From the NCBI GenBank assembly GCA_051011135.1, contig JBPCUO010000037.1, positions 1 to 48,073 of the forward strand: DNA of 48,073 nt, read 5' to 3'. Under the pieces are notes generated by a model. The model saw nothing but the letters and a program-made list of their open reading frames with translations. It made no database searches and was not told the DNA's origin. Positions within the stretch are counted from its first letter, which is position 1; every line of letters starts with the position of its first letter. The stretch is from JACOND01 sp051011135. Lineage in GTDB: Bacteria > Bdellovibrionota > Bdellovibrionia > Bdellovibrionales > UBA1609. The translations under genes were made by a program, and so were the position numbers. This document shows, in pieces, positions 31,750-39,939 of the stretch.

Positions 31750-32321
31750 TGCCTATCATAAATAACAATGCTAAAGAAATTCATTGTAAAATTATTTACT
31801 ATGGCCCTTTAGGATCAGGAAAAAATTCTTGTCTTCAATTTATTAAAAACCATTCCTCAAAAGATAAAGTGCGTTCTTTCTCCCTCCCTTTAGACATGCC
31901 TTTAGAGGCTTTAGTGATTGATATTGGCAGGATACTAGGTTTAAAAACCAGTTTTCATATTTATAGTATTCCTCAATTAACTTTAGAAGAAAAAAAGTTG
32001 CTTGTTCGTGGAGTTGATGGAATTGTTTTTGTCGCTAACTCTGCGACTGATTTTGCGCAAAAGAATCTGCAATCCCTCCAAGAACTGGATGGCATCCTTA
32101 AAGAACAAGAGGTCAATATTTTTAAAATTCCAATGGTTTTTCAATATCATAAAAGAGATCTTGATGCACCCTTATCCATTCAGGATTTAAGAACATCTCT
32201 TAATAAATACAATTGTAAAGATTTTGAAAGCTCTATCAAGCAAGAACAAAATATTTTGGAACCTTTAAAGCATCTTTTTAAATCTGTTATTACCTCCCTT
32301 AAATCAGGAGAAACCCTATAA
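31749..32321 (+). CDS. MglA-like small GTPase with degenerate nucleotide motifs
   Basis: MglA is a Ras-like switch for polarity and gliding or pilus control in Myxococcus and Bdellovibrio. The 190-residue protein keeps the frame of the family: INNNAKEIHCKIIYYGPLGSGK at the start, LKTSFHIYSIP, RGVDGIVFVANSA and a KRDL. The motifs differ at key points. Walker A is GPLGSGKNS (19 to 27), with Asn where Thr/Ser binds magnesium. The TVPGQ switch is SIPQL, losing the Gly. The NKRD base motif is YHKRD. The TETDRTLFFDFLP region is shortened. GTP hydrolysis is doubtful. It may be a paralogue of a normal MglA elsewhere. It is coupled to recR (TAATG). Confidence 0.8.
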   Translation: MPIINNNAKEIHCKIIYYGPLGSGKNSCLQFIKNHSSKDKVRSFSLPLDMPLEALVIDIGRILGLKTSFHIYSIPQLTLEEKKLLVRGVDGIVFVANSATDFAQKNLQSLQELDGILKEQEVNIFKIPMVFQYHKRDLDAPLSIQDLRTSLNKYNCKDFESSIKQEQNILEPLKHLFKSVITSLKSGETL

Positions 32322-32413
32322 GCTCTTTAAAGGAAATAAGGACTCTTTTAAAACTTCCTCAAATAGAATATGTTCTCTCCAAAAAATTTGGATCTGCTAA
32401 TGATAATCACCGT

Positions 32414-32869
32414 ATGCTTATTCGAAAATCTCTTTATAAAAAAATGCTTCAAAAAAGTGACAAACCTTTTAAAAAAATTTTAGACCTCTCTTACAGACCT
32501 CAAGAGTTTAATAATCATTTTATATCTATAAGTCATACACGGAAAATAGGAGGATATTTTATAACTCCTAACACCCCTATAGGATTTGATATAGAGGAAC
32601 GCGCTAGATGTAAAAATCATCTTTATAAAAAAATCCTTTCTCACCCCAAAGAAACGGGGATTGAAATTTCAAAACTTTGGACTTTAAAAGAAGCTTCTTT
32701 AAAAGCTTTTGGATTTTTATCAGAAAAAATTTCTTTAAAAGATATTCTAATTCAACAAGATCCGAGCTGTTCAAAAAATTATCACATTATGTACAAAAAT
32801 CTTACAGCTCAAGGCCTGAGTTTAAAAACATCCTTTTTTACAATAGCTCTTGTAAAAGTCATTAAATGA
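32414..32869 (+). CDS. 4'-Phosphopantetheinyl transferase-like protein, true start unclear
   Basis: The family attaches phosphopantetheine to carrier proteins. The product shows ISISHTRKIGG, IGFDIEERAR with the metal Asp and Glu, and LWTLKEASLKAFG, the WxxKEAxxKA signature. From the ATG at 32414 it has 151 residues. The same frame stays open back into the end of the MglA-like gene and reads like protein (LKLPQIEYVLSKKFGSANDN), which fits the family N-terminus. No ATG, GTG or TTG occurs in that extension. AAAGGA and AAGG lie around 32331 to 32342. A rare start codon or coupling to the upstream gene is possible. It could serve acyl carrier protein or a peptide/polyketide synthase. Confidence 0.75.
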   Translation: MLIRKSLYKKMLQKSDKPFKKILDLSYRPQEFNNHFISISHTRKIGGYFITPNTPIGFDIEERARCKNHLYKKILSHPKETGIEISKLWTLKEASLKAFGFLSEKISLKDILIQQDPSCSKNYHIMYKNLTAQGLSLKTSFFTIALVKVIK

Positions 32870-33038
32870 TCGTGTTCATTTTTTATTCAGAATAAAAGAA
32901 ATAAAGAATGCTATTTTTATTTTCATCCTCTTTAAAAAATAAAAATGAATCAAATTGAGAAAAACAAAAATAAGGCTGTTACAAAAGATTTTCCTGGCCG
33001 ATAAGTTTTGTACTATGGAAAAAAATGAGGATTTTAGC

Positions 33039-33392
33039 ATGTATAAAACAAAAAAATCATCTCAATTTTTTAAAAAGAATCAAGTGGTCTCTGATATTAT
33101 TTCTATGGAAAAAGCAGTGGCTTTAGCTCATCAAACTCAACTTATTAATGTTGATACAAAAGGTTTTTATTTTGATGTTAAAAAAGATCAGATCCTTGTT
33201 CCTGAGCAAGTATTTTTAAAAAAACTTTTAAATCACTATGTTCAACTCTTTATTTCTAAATATGAATTAAAAGTAGAGGGAGTTATTAAAAATATTTCAT
33301 TTAAAAATAGAAACTTATTTCGTGTTCATATTGGCTTTACAGACACAACTCCTGCTTTCTATAGAGAATGTATTTCCGATTTAATGAGTTAA
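33039..33392 (+). CDS. Small protein with a weak PilZ-like domain
   Basis: The frame is open from 32955, but the ATG at 33039 has GAGGA 7 bases upstream and is preferred, giving 117 residues. An ATG at 33015 lacks a ribosome binding site. The second half (KVEGVIKNISFKNRNLFRVH, then IGFTDTTPAFYRECISDLM) resembles the barrel end of PilZ domains, which bind cyclic di-GMP. The usual RxxxR motif is not evident, so binding is uncertain. It stands alone after the transferase and converges on the gene at 33415. The 85 bases before 32955 show nothing recognisable. Confidence 0.5.
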   Translation: MYKTKKSSQFFKKNQVVSDIISMEKAVALAHQTQLINVDTKGFYFDVKKDQILVPEQVFLKKLLNHYVQLFISKYELKVEGVIKNISFKNRNLFRVHIGFTDTTPAFYRECISDLMS

Positions 33393-33414
33393 TCCCAGCT
33401 GATTAAAGCCAAGC

Positions 33415-33951
33415 TTATTTAGAAATCACTTTTGGTTTTTTAAATTGCTTTTTCAATTCAAATTGGGTGGTTTTTTTATTATAAAAAACCACATTCAAAT
33501 GAGGTCTAAAAAAAGAATCAAAAGTAGGAGCAATAATTTCTAAATACCCATCTCCATTTTCATCAACAAGTGCTAAAGATAAAGATTCATCCCAATAATC
33601 AAAAAAACCTTCATGCTTTCCTTTTAAAACCAAGCTTTGTTTAAAATAAAAAGTATCTTTTCCTGTTTGAGATAAAAAATCCAGATAGATTTTATCTTTG
33701 TGTTTGACTTTATTAACGCGGATATCTACTCCATCTCCCAGAATAGAACCTGTCACTTTTTGAAGAAGTTGAGGTTTTTGGTTTTTAAATTTTTGGAGCC
33801 CATTTTTTAAAGAAACAGAATCTGTCATATAAATAAAAGTAAGATAACCTGCTGGTAGAAAAAAAAGCCCAAAGATTCCTAGCGGAGCCCAAGTCTTCTT
33901 AGTGATAAAAATTATTTTTAAAAGTTTTTCCATTTTTAATTTTAAAAACAT
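33415..33951 (-). CDS. Membrane-anchored protein with a calcium-loop-like segment
   Basis: I do not recognise a family. The 178-residue product has one membrane helix (about residues 21 to 41) and an otherwise soluble, probably periplasmic, part. The segment VDENGDGYLEIIAP has the Asp/Asn/Gly spacing of calcium-binding loops seen in EF-hand, dockerin and FG-GAP repeats. The C-terminus is Lys-rich. An ATG at 33933 is an alternative start. It follows rluD by 3 bases on the same strand and is the last gene of that string. Confidence 0.55.
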   Translation of the reverse strand: MFLKLKMEKLLKIIFITKKTWAPLGIFGLFFLPAGYLTFIYMTDSVSLKNGLQKFKNQKPQLLQKVTGSILGDGVDIRVNKVKHKDKIYLDFLSQTGKDTFYFKQSLVLKGKHEGFFDYWDESLSLALVDENGDGYLEIIAPTFDSFFRPHLNVVFYNKKTTQFELKKQFKKPKVISK

Positions 33952-33954
33952 ACC

Positions 33955-34902
33955 TTACTCTAACTCTAAAGAATTGATAAGATCTTGTAAATCAGAAGGC
34001 CAAGAACATTTAAAACTCATAGCTTTTCTAGTCTTAGGATGTGTAAAACTTAAGGACTGCGCTAATAAAGCCGTACCTTTTAAATTTTTACATAAGTTTT
34101 GAATCGACTTCGTTTTTAATTTTTGACCATAAATCTTATCTCCTAATAAGGGACAAGATTGAGAGGAGAGATGCACCCTAATTTGATGCGTTCTGCCCGT
34201 CTCTAAGCGACACTCTAACCAAGTAATGCCATTGTTATAACTTTTAATAGTCTTGCAATGAGTGATAGCCTCTTTACAACCTGTTTTATATTCCTGCACA
34301 GAAATGTATTTTGTTCTAAAAATGGGGTGTCGACATAAGTAACTTTTTATAGTTGAATTTAAAGCCCTTGGAGGCCGCAAACTTAAAGCCCAATACAGCC
34401 TTTGAACCCTTCGATTTTTAAATTGCTCTTTCAAATTCTCTTCCGCCGTTTTGTTTCTCGCTAAAACTAAAAGCCCAGAAGTGTCTTTATCTAATCGATG
34501 CACAACTCCTGAACGAGAAGAGGCCGAATCTATTTGGATCTTTTTATGATAAAAAAGAGCATGTAAAAGAGTATCCGAAAAATGTCCTGGAGCCGGATGG
34601 ACCACCAAGCCTGCTGGTTTATTAATCACTAATAGATCCTCATCTTCATAAACTATTTCTAAAGGAAGATTATATCCTTGAACCTCTTGATTTTCTTGAG
34701 GAATAACCACATCGAGACGATCTCCTTGAGTTAATTTATAAGATGCTTTTAAAACCTGACCACCTGAAGTGACATGATTTTCTAAAATTAACTTTAAAGC
34801 TTGAGATCTATTTTTAATGTATTTCGTAGATCCTAAAAATTGATCCACCCTTAATCCTTCATCTTCAGGAGATACTAAAAGAGAATAAGTTTTATTTTTC
34901 AT
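33955..34902 (-). CDS. rluD: 23S rRNA pseudouridine synthase, RluD family
   Basis: The 315-residue enzyme makes pseudouridine in RNA. An N-terminal S4 domain (GLRVDQFLG, SRSQALKLILENHVTSGG-like) precedes the catalytic domain, where VVHRLDKDTSGLLVLARN carries the catalytic Asp. HQIRVHLSSQSCPLLGDKIYG is the second family motif. ATG at 34902 is preferred over an in-frame start at 34920, and the gene overlaps tsaB by 11 bases. RluA/RluC-type specificity cannot be excluded, but the S4 domain fits RluD. Confidence 0.88.
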   Translation of the reverse strand: MKNKTYSLLVSPEDEGLRVDQFLGSTKYIKNRSQALKLILENHVTSGGQVLKASYKLTQGDRLDVVIPQENQEVQGYNLPLEIVYEDEDLLVINKPAGLVVHPAPGHFSDTLLHALFYHKKIQIDSASSRSGVVHRLDKDTSGLLVLARNKTAEENLKEQFKNRRVQRLYWALSLRPPRALNSTIKSYLCRHPIFRTKYISVQEYKTGCKEAITHCKTIKSYNNGITWLECRLETGRTHQIRVHLSSQSCPLLGDKIYGQKLKTKSIQNLCKNLKGTALLAQSLSFTHPKTRKAMSFKCSWPSDLQDLINSLELE

Positions 34903-35581
34903 TCTTATTTGTTTCTGCAACAGATCTTAAATAAAGTGGTTGTAATTCAAACCAAGGTTTTAAATGTTCCAATTGAAATTCTCGACATACTATTTGAGCC
35001 AAACTTCGAGCTTGAGGCCTCGCCTTTTTAAACAAACATTTTAATTCTGTAGGAAGGGTATAAAAATCAGGAACATCTCCTAAGCATAATTTTATTTTAT
35101 TTTTTATCATGTAATCTGCCCAATCTGAAAACTTCATCACACAAGGCTCTTGATAAAGCTTTCCTTCTTTATATTCTGCAAAATAAAGAGAGTTTTTAAA
35201 AGCATTAAAAGAAACACAAAAAGCTGCTTCTGATGATAAAAAAGGTTCTGCAACAATTTTTAAAGAGTTCACTGGGTAAATAGGTATTTTTAAAGTAAAG
35301 GCCAGAGATTTAATCACCCCTACAGCAGTTCGAACACCTGTAAATCGACCTGGTCCAATTCCTACCGCTAAAAAATTTAAATCTTTAAATTTTAAATTTA
35401 TTTCCTCTAAGGATGTTTGAATTTCTAAAGGCAGCTTTTCACTATGATGAATCTTTTTATTATTCTTAATTTCTAAAGACCATTCTTTTTCAATTAAAGA
35501 AGAAAGCCTGCGTTTTTCGATCTCAAAGATTCCTAAAGAACCCTGGCTCATAGATGTTTCAAGAGATAAAAAGTATTTCAT
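34892..35581 (-). CDS. tsaB: tRNA t6A synthesis protein TsaB
   Basis: TsaB is the non-catalytic partner of TsaD in making threonylcarbamoyl-adenosine in tRNA. The 229-residue protein begins MKYFLSLETSMSQGSLGIF and has the family signature LAVGIGPGRFTGVRTAVGVIKSLA. The ATG at 35581 overlaps the rseP stop (TGATG). A longer frame to 35599 is unnecessary. The C-terminal half is weakly conserved, as usual. tsaD, tsaC and tsaE are not in the window. Confidence 0.9.
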   Translation of the reverse strand: MKYFLSLETSMSQGSLGIFEIEKRRLSSLIEKEWSLEIKNNKKIHHSEKLPLEIQTSLEEINLKFKDLNFLAVGIGPGRFTGVRTAVGVIKSLAFTLKIPIYPVNSLKIVAEPFLSSEAAFCVSFNAFKNSLYFAEYKEGKLYQEPCVMKFSDWADYMIKNKIKLCLGDVPDFYTLPTELKCLFKKARPQARSLAQIVCREFQLEHLKPWFELQPLYLRSVAETNKNEK

Positions 35582-37212
35582 CACCAGGCATTGAGCCAAT
35601 TATAAATATCATTTAAAAAAGTAAATGCAAAAAAGAACATTAAAACAAAAAACCCCAGCTGTTGAGCCACAATAAGTTTTTTAACATCTATAGGGCGACC
35701 TATAATACCCTCCAAAGTAAAAAATAAAATATGTCCACCATCTAGCATAGGAATAGGTAAAAGATTTAAAAAGAAGAGATTTAAAGAAATTAAAGCCATC
35801 ATAAATAAAAAAGAAATAAAACCTGTTTTAAAAGAATTATGAGCCATGCGCCCAATAACTATAGGCCCCCCTAAAGTTCTCATTGATAACTTCCCTTGTG
35901 CTAAACGATACAAACCTATAGTCATCATAGACAACCAATGCCAAGTTTGAATTCCTGAATAAGCAAAAGAGCCTAAGACTGTTTCTTTTTTTACCAGCTT
36001 ATTTGGTAAAACTTGAGTTTCTCCAGAAACAACTCCTATCATAAAATTTTCTTTTAATTGCCCCTCTACATACATGGCTTTAGGGGTGATACGAACTGTT
36101 TGCAGTTTTCCCTGTCTAGAAAATTTTAAACTAAATTCTTTTCCTGAAGAAGTGCGAATAAAATTCCATACTTGTTTCCAATCTTTAAGTTTTTGGTTAT
36201 TAAGAGATACCAAACGATCTCCCTGTTTTAAACCTACTTGATCGGCAGGAGTCCCTTCTCCCACTTTAGAAACATACAAAGAGGAATCTTCGATTCCTAT
36301 TTGTTTTAAAGAAGCAACTTCTGGAAGTTTTATCTGTAAATCCTGCTCCGCTCTTTTTACTGTTAACACAACAGGAGATGAAAAAGATTTAAAAACCTTA
36401 CCGACATTTCTCCAATACCTTACTTTTTCTCTTTCGATATATTGAATCTGATCAAAAGTTCTCAAACCAGCTTGATAAGCCGGAGAATTATAAACCACTC
36501 CCACTTGAGTACTTCTTGAAAAAGGCGTTAAGCCCTGCACAGCTCCTTCTTCTTTTCTGGTGCTAAAGATATTTTTACTTTTTTCTAAGTTACTTTTAAC
36601 TTTATAAAGTTGCTTGTTTTGATCTCCCTTAGAAACTTCAAAAACCATTTCTTGATTAGGATGATCTTGAATAAACCGTTTAACATCTTCCCAGTAAGAA
36701 ACTTTGTGACCATCAATAGATAAAATAGTGTCTCCTGAGCGAAACCCAAAAGAATAAGCTTTTGTATCTTTTGAAACATCTCCCAGTTGAGGCTCTAGAG
36801 CAGGTGTCCCTAAAATTCCTAAAAGAAAAAAAGCAAATAAAGTAAATAGGAGATTCATAAAAGGTCCACCAAAAGCAATCATTAACTTTTGAGAAACTTT
36901 TTTATATAAAAAGCCACGATGCTGTTCTGAAGCAGGTATTTTTTTAGAAGGATCGTCACCAAACATTTTAACATAGCCTCCTAGAGGAAAAAGAGACACT
37001 GCAAAAAGGGTTTCTCCTTTGCGGTATTCAAAAAGTTTAGGACCAAAACCTAAACTAAAAACTTCTACTTTGACTCCACAATAGCGAGCGGCTAAAAAAT
37101 GACCTAGCTCATGGATAAATATTAAAACTCCAAGAAGCAAAATAAACGGACCTATCGATAAAAGTCCTTTTTGTAAAAAAACTAAAACAGAAATAAAAAC
37201 ATCTAAAATCAC
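35581..37212 (-). CDS. rseP: RIP metalloprotease RseP (site-2 protease)
   Basis: RseP cuts membrane-anchored anti-sigma factors and remnant signal peptides in the inner membrane. The 543-residue protein has the zinc motif IFIHELGHFLAARYCGVKVE (His34, Glu35, His38), a membrane segment near 110 to 130, PDZ-type domains between about 130 and 380, and a C-terminal LLPIPMLDGGHILFFTLE. It is about 90 residues longer than E. coli RseP, with the extra length in the PDZ part. SFGFRSGDTIL, SPAYQAGLRTFDQI and TPADQVGLKQGDRL suggest three PDZ-like units. The start is GTG. It follows uppS directly. Confidence 0.93.
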   Translation of the reverse strand: MILDVFISVLVFLQKGLLSIGPFILLLGVLIFIHELGHFLAARYCGVKVEVFSLGFGPKLFEYRKGETLFAVSLFPLGGYVKMFGDDPSKKIPASEQHRGFLYKKVSQKLMIAFGGPFMNLLFTLFAFFLLGILGTPALEPQLGDVSKDTKAYSFGFRSGDTILSIDGHKVSYWEDVKRFIQDHPNQEMVFEVSKGDQNKQLYKVKSNLEKSKNIFSTRKEEGAVQGLTPFSRSTQVGVVYNSPAYQAGLRTFDQIQYIEREKVRYWRNVGKVFKSFSSPVVLTVKRAEQDLQIKLPEVASLKQIGIEDSSLYVSKVGEGTPADQVGLKQGDRLVSLNNQKLKDWKQVWNFIRTSSGKEFSLKFSRQGKLQTVRITPKAMYVEGQLKENFMIGVVSGETQVLPNKLVKKETVLGSFAYSGIQTWHWLSMMTIGLYRLAQGKLSMRTLGGPIVIGRMAHNSFKTGFISFLFMMALISLNLFFLNLLPIPMLDGGHILFFTLEGIIGRPIDVKKLIVAQQLGFFVLMFFFAFTFLNDIYNWLNAW

Positions 37213-37272
37213 GAGTAACCCTTTATTTAAAATATACCAAAAAAAAGAAAAAAGAAAAGATTCTCTTTAAGT

Positions 37273-37980
37273 TTATAAGACTCCAAACTTTCGTTCTGTT
37301 ACAGAATATTTTTTAAGAGCTAAGTTCAAGCATTTTTCATCAAAGTCTGGCCATAAAGTCTCTGTAAAATAAAGCTCTGAATACGCTGCAGACCAAAGGT
37401 AAAAGTTAGAAAGCCTTAAGTTACCACCTGTTCTTATAATTAAATCAGGCTCGGGAAATTGAGAAGAGGGTAGAAAAGAAGCAAATTGCTCTTCCCCTAA
37501 ATCTTCCTCTTTTAACTCACCGGATTGAATTTTTTGAAAAACAGATCTAGCTCCATTGACAATTTCCTGACGACCTCCGTAATTCAAAGCAATAATCAAG
37601 GTTAGCCCCTGATGATTTTTGGTTTTTTCTTGAAGATGGGTGATTTGATCTTGAAGCTGATCTGAAAAAAAAGAAACATCTCCTAAAACACAAAGTCTGA
37701 TTTTTTTTTCCATTAAAAACGCGACTTCTTTTGCGAGAATTTTTTCAAAAATTTTAACTAAAGCCACCAGTTCTGATTCAGGCCTTAAAGTATTTTCTGT
37801 ACTTAAAGTAAACAAGCTTAAGTAAGGAATATTTAAATCAACACATTTTGAAACAATGGCTTGAGCGGTTTTAGCTCCTTGAGTATGACCAAAAAATCTT
37901 TTATGTTTTCTTTGATGAGCCCAACGCCCATTTCCATCCATAATAATTGCAAGGTGTTTAAAAGAGTTTAGATTCAACAA
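37273..37980 (-). CDS. uppS: Undecaprenyl diphosphate synthase
   Basis: UppS makes the C55 lipid carrier for peptidoglycan by cis-prenyl transfer. The 235-residue protein begins with LNSFKHLAIIMDGNGRWAHQ, containing the substrate Asp, followed by GHTQGAKTAQAIV. It then has LSLFTLSTENTLRPESEL and the late motifs PDLIIRTGGNLRLSNFYLW and SELYFTETLWPDF. The start is TTG at 37980 with GGAG 10 bases upstream, four bases after frr. In many genomes cdsA and dxr follow uppS. Both are absent here and rseP comes next after 60 bases. Confidence 0.95.
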   Translation of the reverse strand: MLNLNSFKHLAIIMDGNGRWAHQRKHKRFFGHTQGAKTAQAIVSKCVDLNIPYLSLFTLSTENTLRPESELVALVKIFEKILAKEVAFLMEKKIRLCVLGDVSFFSDQLQDQITHLQEKTKNHQGLTLIIALNYGGRQEIVNGARSVFQKIQSGELKEEDLGEEQFASFLPSSQFPEPDLIIRTGGNLRLSNFYLWSAAYSELYFTETLWPDFDEKCLNLALKKYSVTERKFGVL

Positions 37981-37984
37981 AAAA

Positions 37985-38545
37985 TTAAATCTCCATAATT
38001 TCTTTTTCTTTAGAAGATAAAAGCTGATCGACTTGTTTAATAAATTGGTCTGTTATTTTTTGAAGATCCTCATTCCATTTTCTAAACTCATCCTCGCTGA
38101 TTTCTTTATCCTTCAACTTTTTTTTAACATCTTCATTCACTTGACGGCGATTGTTTCTTAAATCCACACGACACTTTTCCGCTTCTTTTTTGATTTCTTT
38201 GATGAGGTCTTTCCTTCGCTCTTCTGTTAATTCAGGAATTGTAATCCTTATTAATTTTCCATCATTTTGAGGATTTAATCCCAGGTTCGCTTTAATTAAA
38301 GCTTGCTCTATATCTTTTAAAGATTTCATATCAAAAGGAGTTACCACAAGAGTTCGCGGTGCAGAGATTGAAATCGTTGCCATTTGAGATAAAGGAGTTA
38401 AACTTCCGTAGTAAGAAACCTTAATAGGCTCTAACAAAGAAGATTGAGCTCTTCCTGTTCTTAATGTTCTTAAACGAGAGCTAAAAGATTCTACATTATC
38501 TCCCATTTTTTGATTCACTTTGTTTTTATATGCTTCCATCCCCAT
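37985..38545 (-). CDS. frr: Ribosome recycling factor
   Basis: RRF splits the post-termination ribosome with EF-G. The 186-residue protein contains SSRLRTLRTGRAQSSLLEPI, YYGSLTPLSQMATISISAPR and the helical-bundle end VRNNRRQVNEDVKK-like segment and DQLLSSKEKEI. Length is exactly that of the family. Its ATG overlaps the pyrH stop by one base (TAATG). A second ATG two codons on is an equally valid start. Confidence 0.96.
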   Translation of the reverse strand: MGMEAYKNKVNQKMGDNVESFSSRLRTLRTGRAQSSLLEPIKVSYYGSLTPLSQMATISISAPRTLVVTPFDMKSLKDIEQALIKANLGLNPQNDGKLIRITIPELTEERRKDLIKEIKKEAEKCRVDLRNNRRQVNEDVKKKLKDKEISEDEFRKWNEDLQKITDQFIKQVDQLLSSKEKEIMEI

Positions 38546-39267
38546 TAACCTTTATAATTTATAATTGTACCTATTTTTTCTCCACAGACAACTTTCACTA
38601 AATTACCTTTTGTTTTTAAATTAAAAGCAATTAAATCTAGCTTATTATCCATGCATAAACTAATTGCTGCAGAATCCATAATTTTTAATTCTTTATTCAG
38701 CATCTCTATATAACTGATTTGATCAAATTTTTTGCTCGTTTTATCTTTTTCAGGATCTTTATCAAAAACACCATCAACCTTGGTCGCTTTTAACAAAACA
38801 TCGGCTTCTATTTCCATAGCTCTTAAAGCAGCCGCTGTATCTGTTGTAAAATAAGGATTCCCTGTTCCTCCAGAAAAAATTAAAAGTCTGTCTTTTTCTA
38901 AATGACGAATCGCTCGACGACGAATATAAGGCTCAGCAATATCGGAAAGTTCAATGGCTGACATCACTCGTGTCGATACGCCTTTTTGCTCTAAAACATC
39001 TTGTAAGGCTAGAGCATTGATACAAGTTGCAAGCATTCCCATGTAATCGCAATTGACTCGATCCATTCCTTCTTCAGAAGCTGATAAGCCACGAAAGATA
39101 TTTCCTCCTCCTATGACCACACCAATTTGTAGACCCATGTCCTTAGCTTCTTTTAATTCTTTAGCAAATTGTCTTAAAGTCTCTCCATTAATACCAAAAC
39201 CTTTGTCTCCAGAAAGAGCTTCTCCACTAATCTTTAAAAGTATTCTTTTATACGCTGCTTTGGGCAA
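38545..39267 (-). CDS. pyrH: UMP kinase
   Basis: PyrH phosphorylates UMP to UDP. The 240-residue amino-acid-kinase-fold protein shows ILLKISGEALSGDKGFGI, VVIGGGNIFRG, VNCDYMGMLATCINALALQD, IFSGGTGNPYFTTDTAAALR and the base-binding KATKVDGVFDKDPEKD. These are hallmark PyrH segments. It sits in the rpsB-tsf-pyrH-frr order conserved across bacteria, three bases after tsf. Confidence 0.97.
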   Translation of the reverse strand: MPKAAYKRILLKISGEALSGDKGFGINGETLRQFAKELKEAKDMGLQIGVVIGGGNIFRGLSASEEGMDRVNCDYMGMLATCINALALQDVLEQKGVSTRVMSAIELSDIAEPYIRRRAIRHLEKDRLLIFSGGTGNPYFTTDTAAALRAMEIEADVLLKATKVDGVFDKDPEKDKTSKKFDQISYIEMLNKELKIMDSAAISLCMDNKLDLIAFNLKTKGNLVKVVCGEKIGTIINYKG

Positions 39268-39270
39268 GAG

Positions 39271-39933
39271 TTAACTCTTTGCCATTTCTTTAACTTCTTT
39301 AGCAAAATCAGATTTTTTTTCAGGCGTTGTCTCTCCAAGTTCATAACGAACAAAACGACGGATAACAATATTTTCACCTATTTTAGAAATCAAATCACTT
39401 AAAGCCTCTCTAACTTTTTGTGGTTTTTCTTGTTGCTCTTGACGAACAAAATCTTGATCTAATAAACAAACTTCTTCCAGCCATTTGTTATAAATGCCTT
39501 CTGCAATACGATCTACCATTTCTGGTTTTTTTGCTTTTTGTCTAGCTTGTTCTTTACAAATGTTTTTTTCTTTTAAAGCGACCTCTTCTGAAATTTCATC
39601 TTTATGCGTAAACAAAGGTTGCATCGCTGTAATATGCAAGGTCAAATCTTCTACAAAATTTTGAAATTCTTTGTTACGAGCCACAAAGTCTGTTTCTGAA
39701 TTCACTTCTAAAAGGACACCAATACGACCCTGTCCATGCACATAAGAAGCCACTAAACCTTCGCCAGCTTGTCGTCCTGATTTTTTAGCAGCTCGACTTA
39801 AACCTTTTTTTCTTAACCACTCAACTGCTTTTTCAAAATTATTTTTATTAGAAGTTAAAGCTTCTTTGCAATCTACAATTCCTGCACCAGTTTGTTGTCT
39901 TAACTTTTTAACATCTTCCAAGTTATTAGACAC
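39271..39933 (-). CDS. tsf: Elongation factor Ts, short form
   Basis: EF-Ts recycles EF-Tu from GDP to GTP. The 220-residue protein shows the N-terminal VKKLRQQTGAGIVDCKEAL and the core LLEVNSETDFVARNKEFQNF with the Asp/Phe pair that contacts EF-Tu. The C-terminal part GENIVIRRFVRYELGE is kept. At 220 residues it lacks part of the second core half found in the 283-residue E. coli protein; similar short forms exist in other bacteria. The start is GTG at 39933 with AAAGGA 9 bases upstream. Confidence 0.96.
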   Translation of the reverse strand: MSNNLEDVKKLRQQTGAGIVDCKEALTSNKNNFEKAVEWLRKKGLSRAAKKSGRQAGEGLVASYVHGQGRIGVLLEVNSETDFVARNKEFQNFVEDLTLHITAMQPLFTHKDEISEEVALKEKNICKEQARQKAKKPEMVDRIAEGIYNKWLEEVCLLDQDFVRQEQQEKPQKVREALSDLISKIGENIVIRRFVRYELGETTPEKKSDFAKEVKEMAKS

Positions 39934-39939
39934 AACAAC

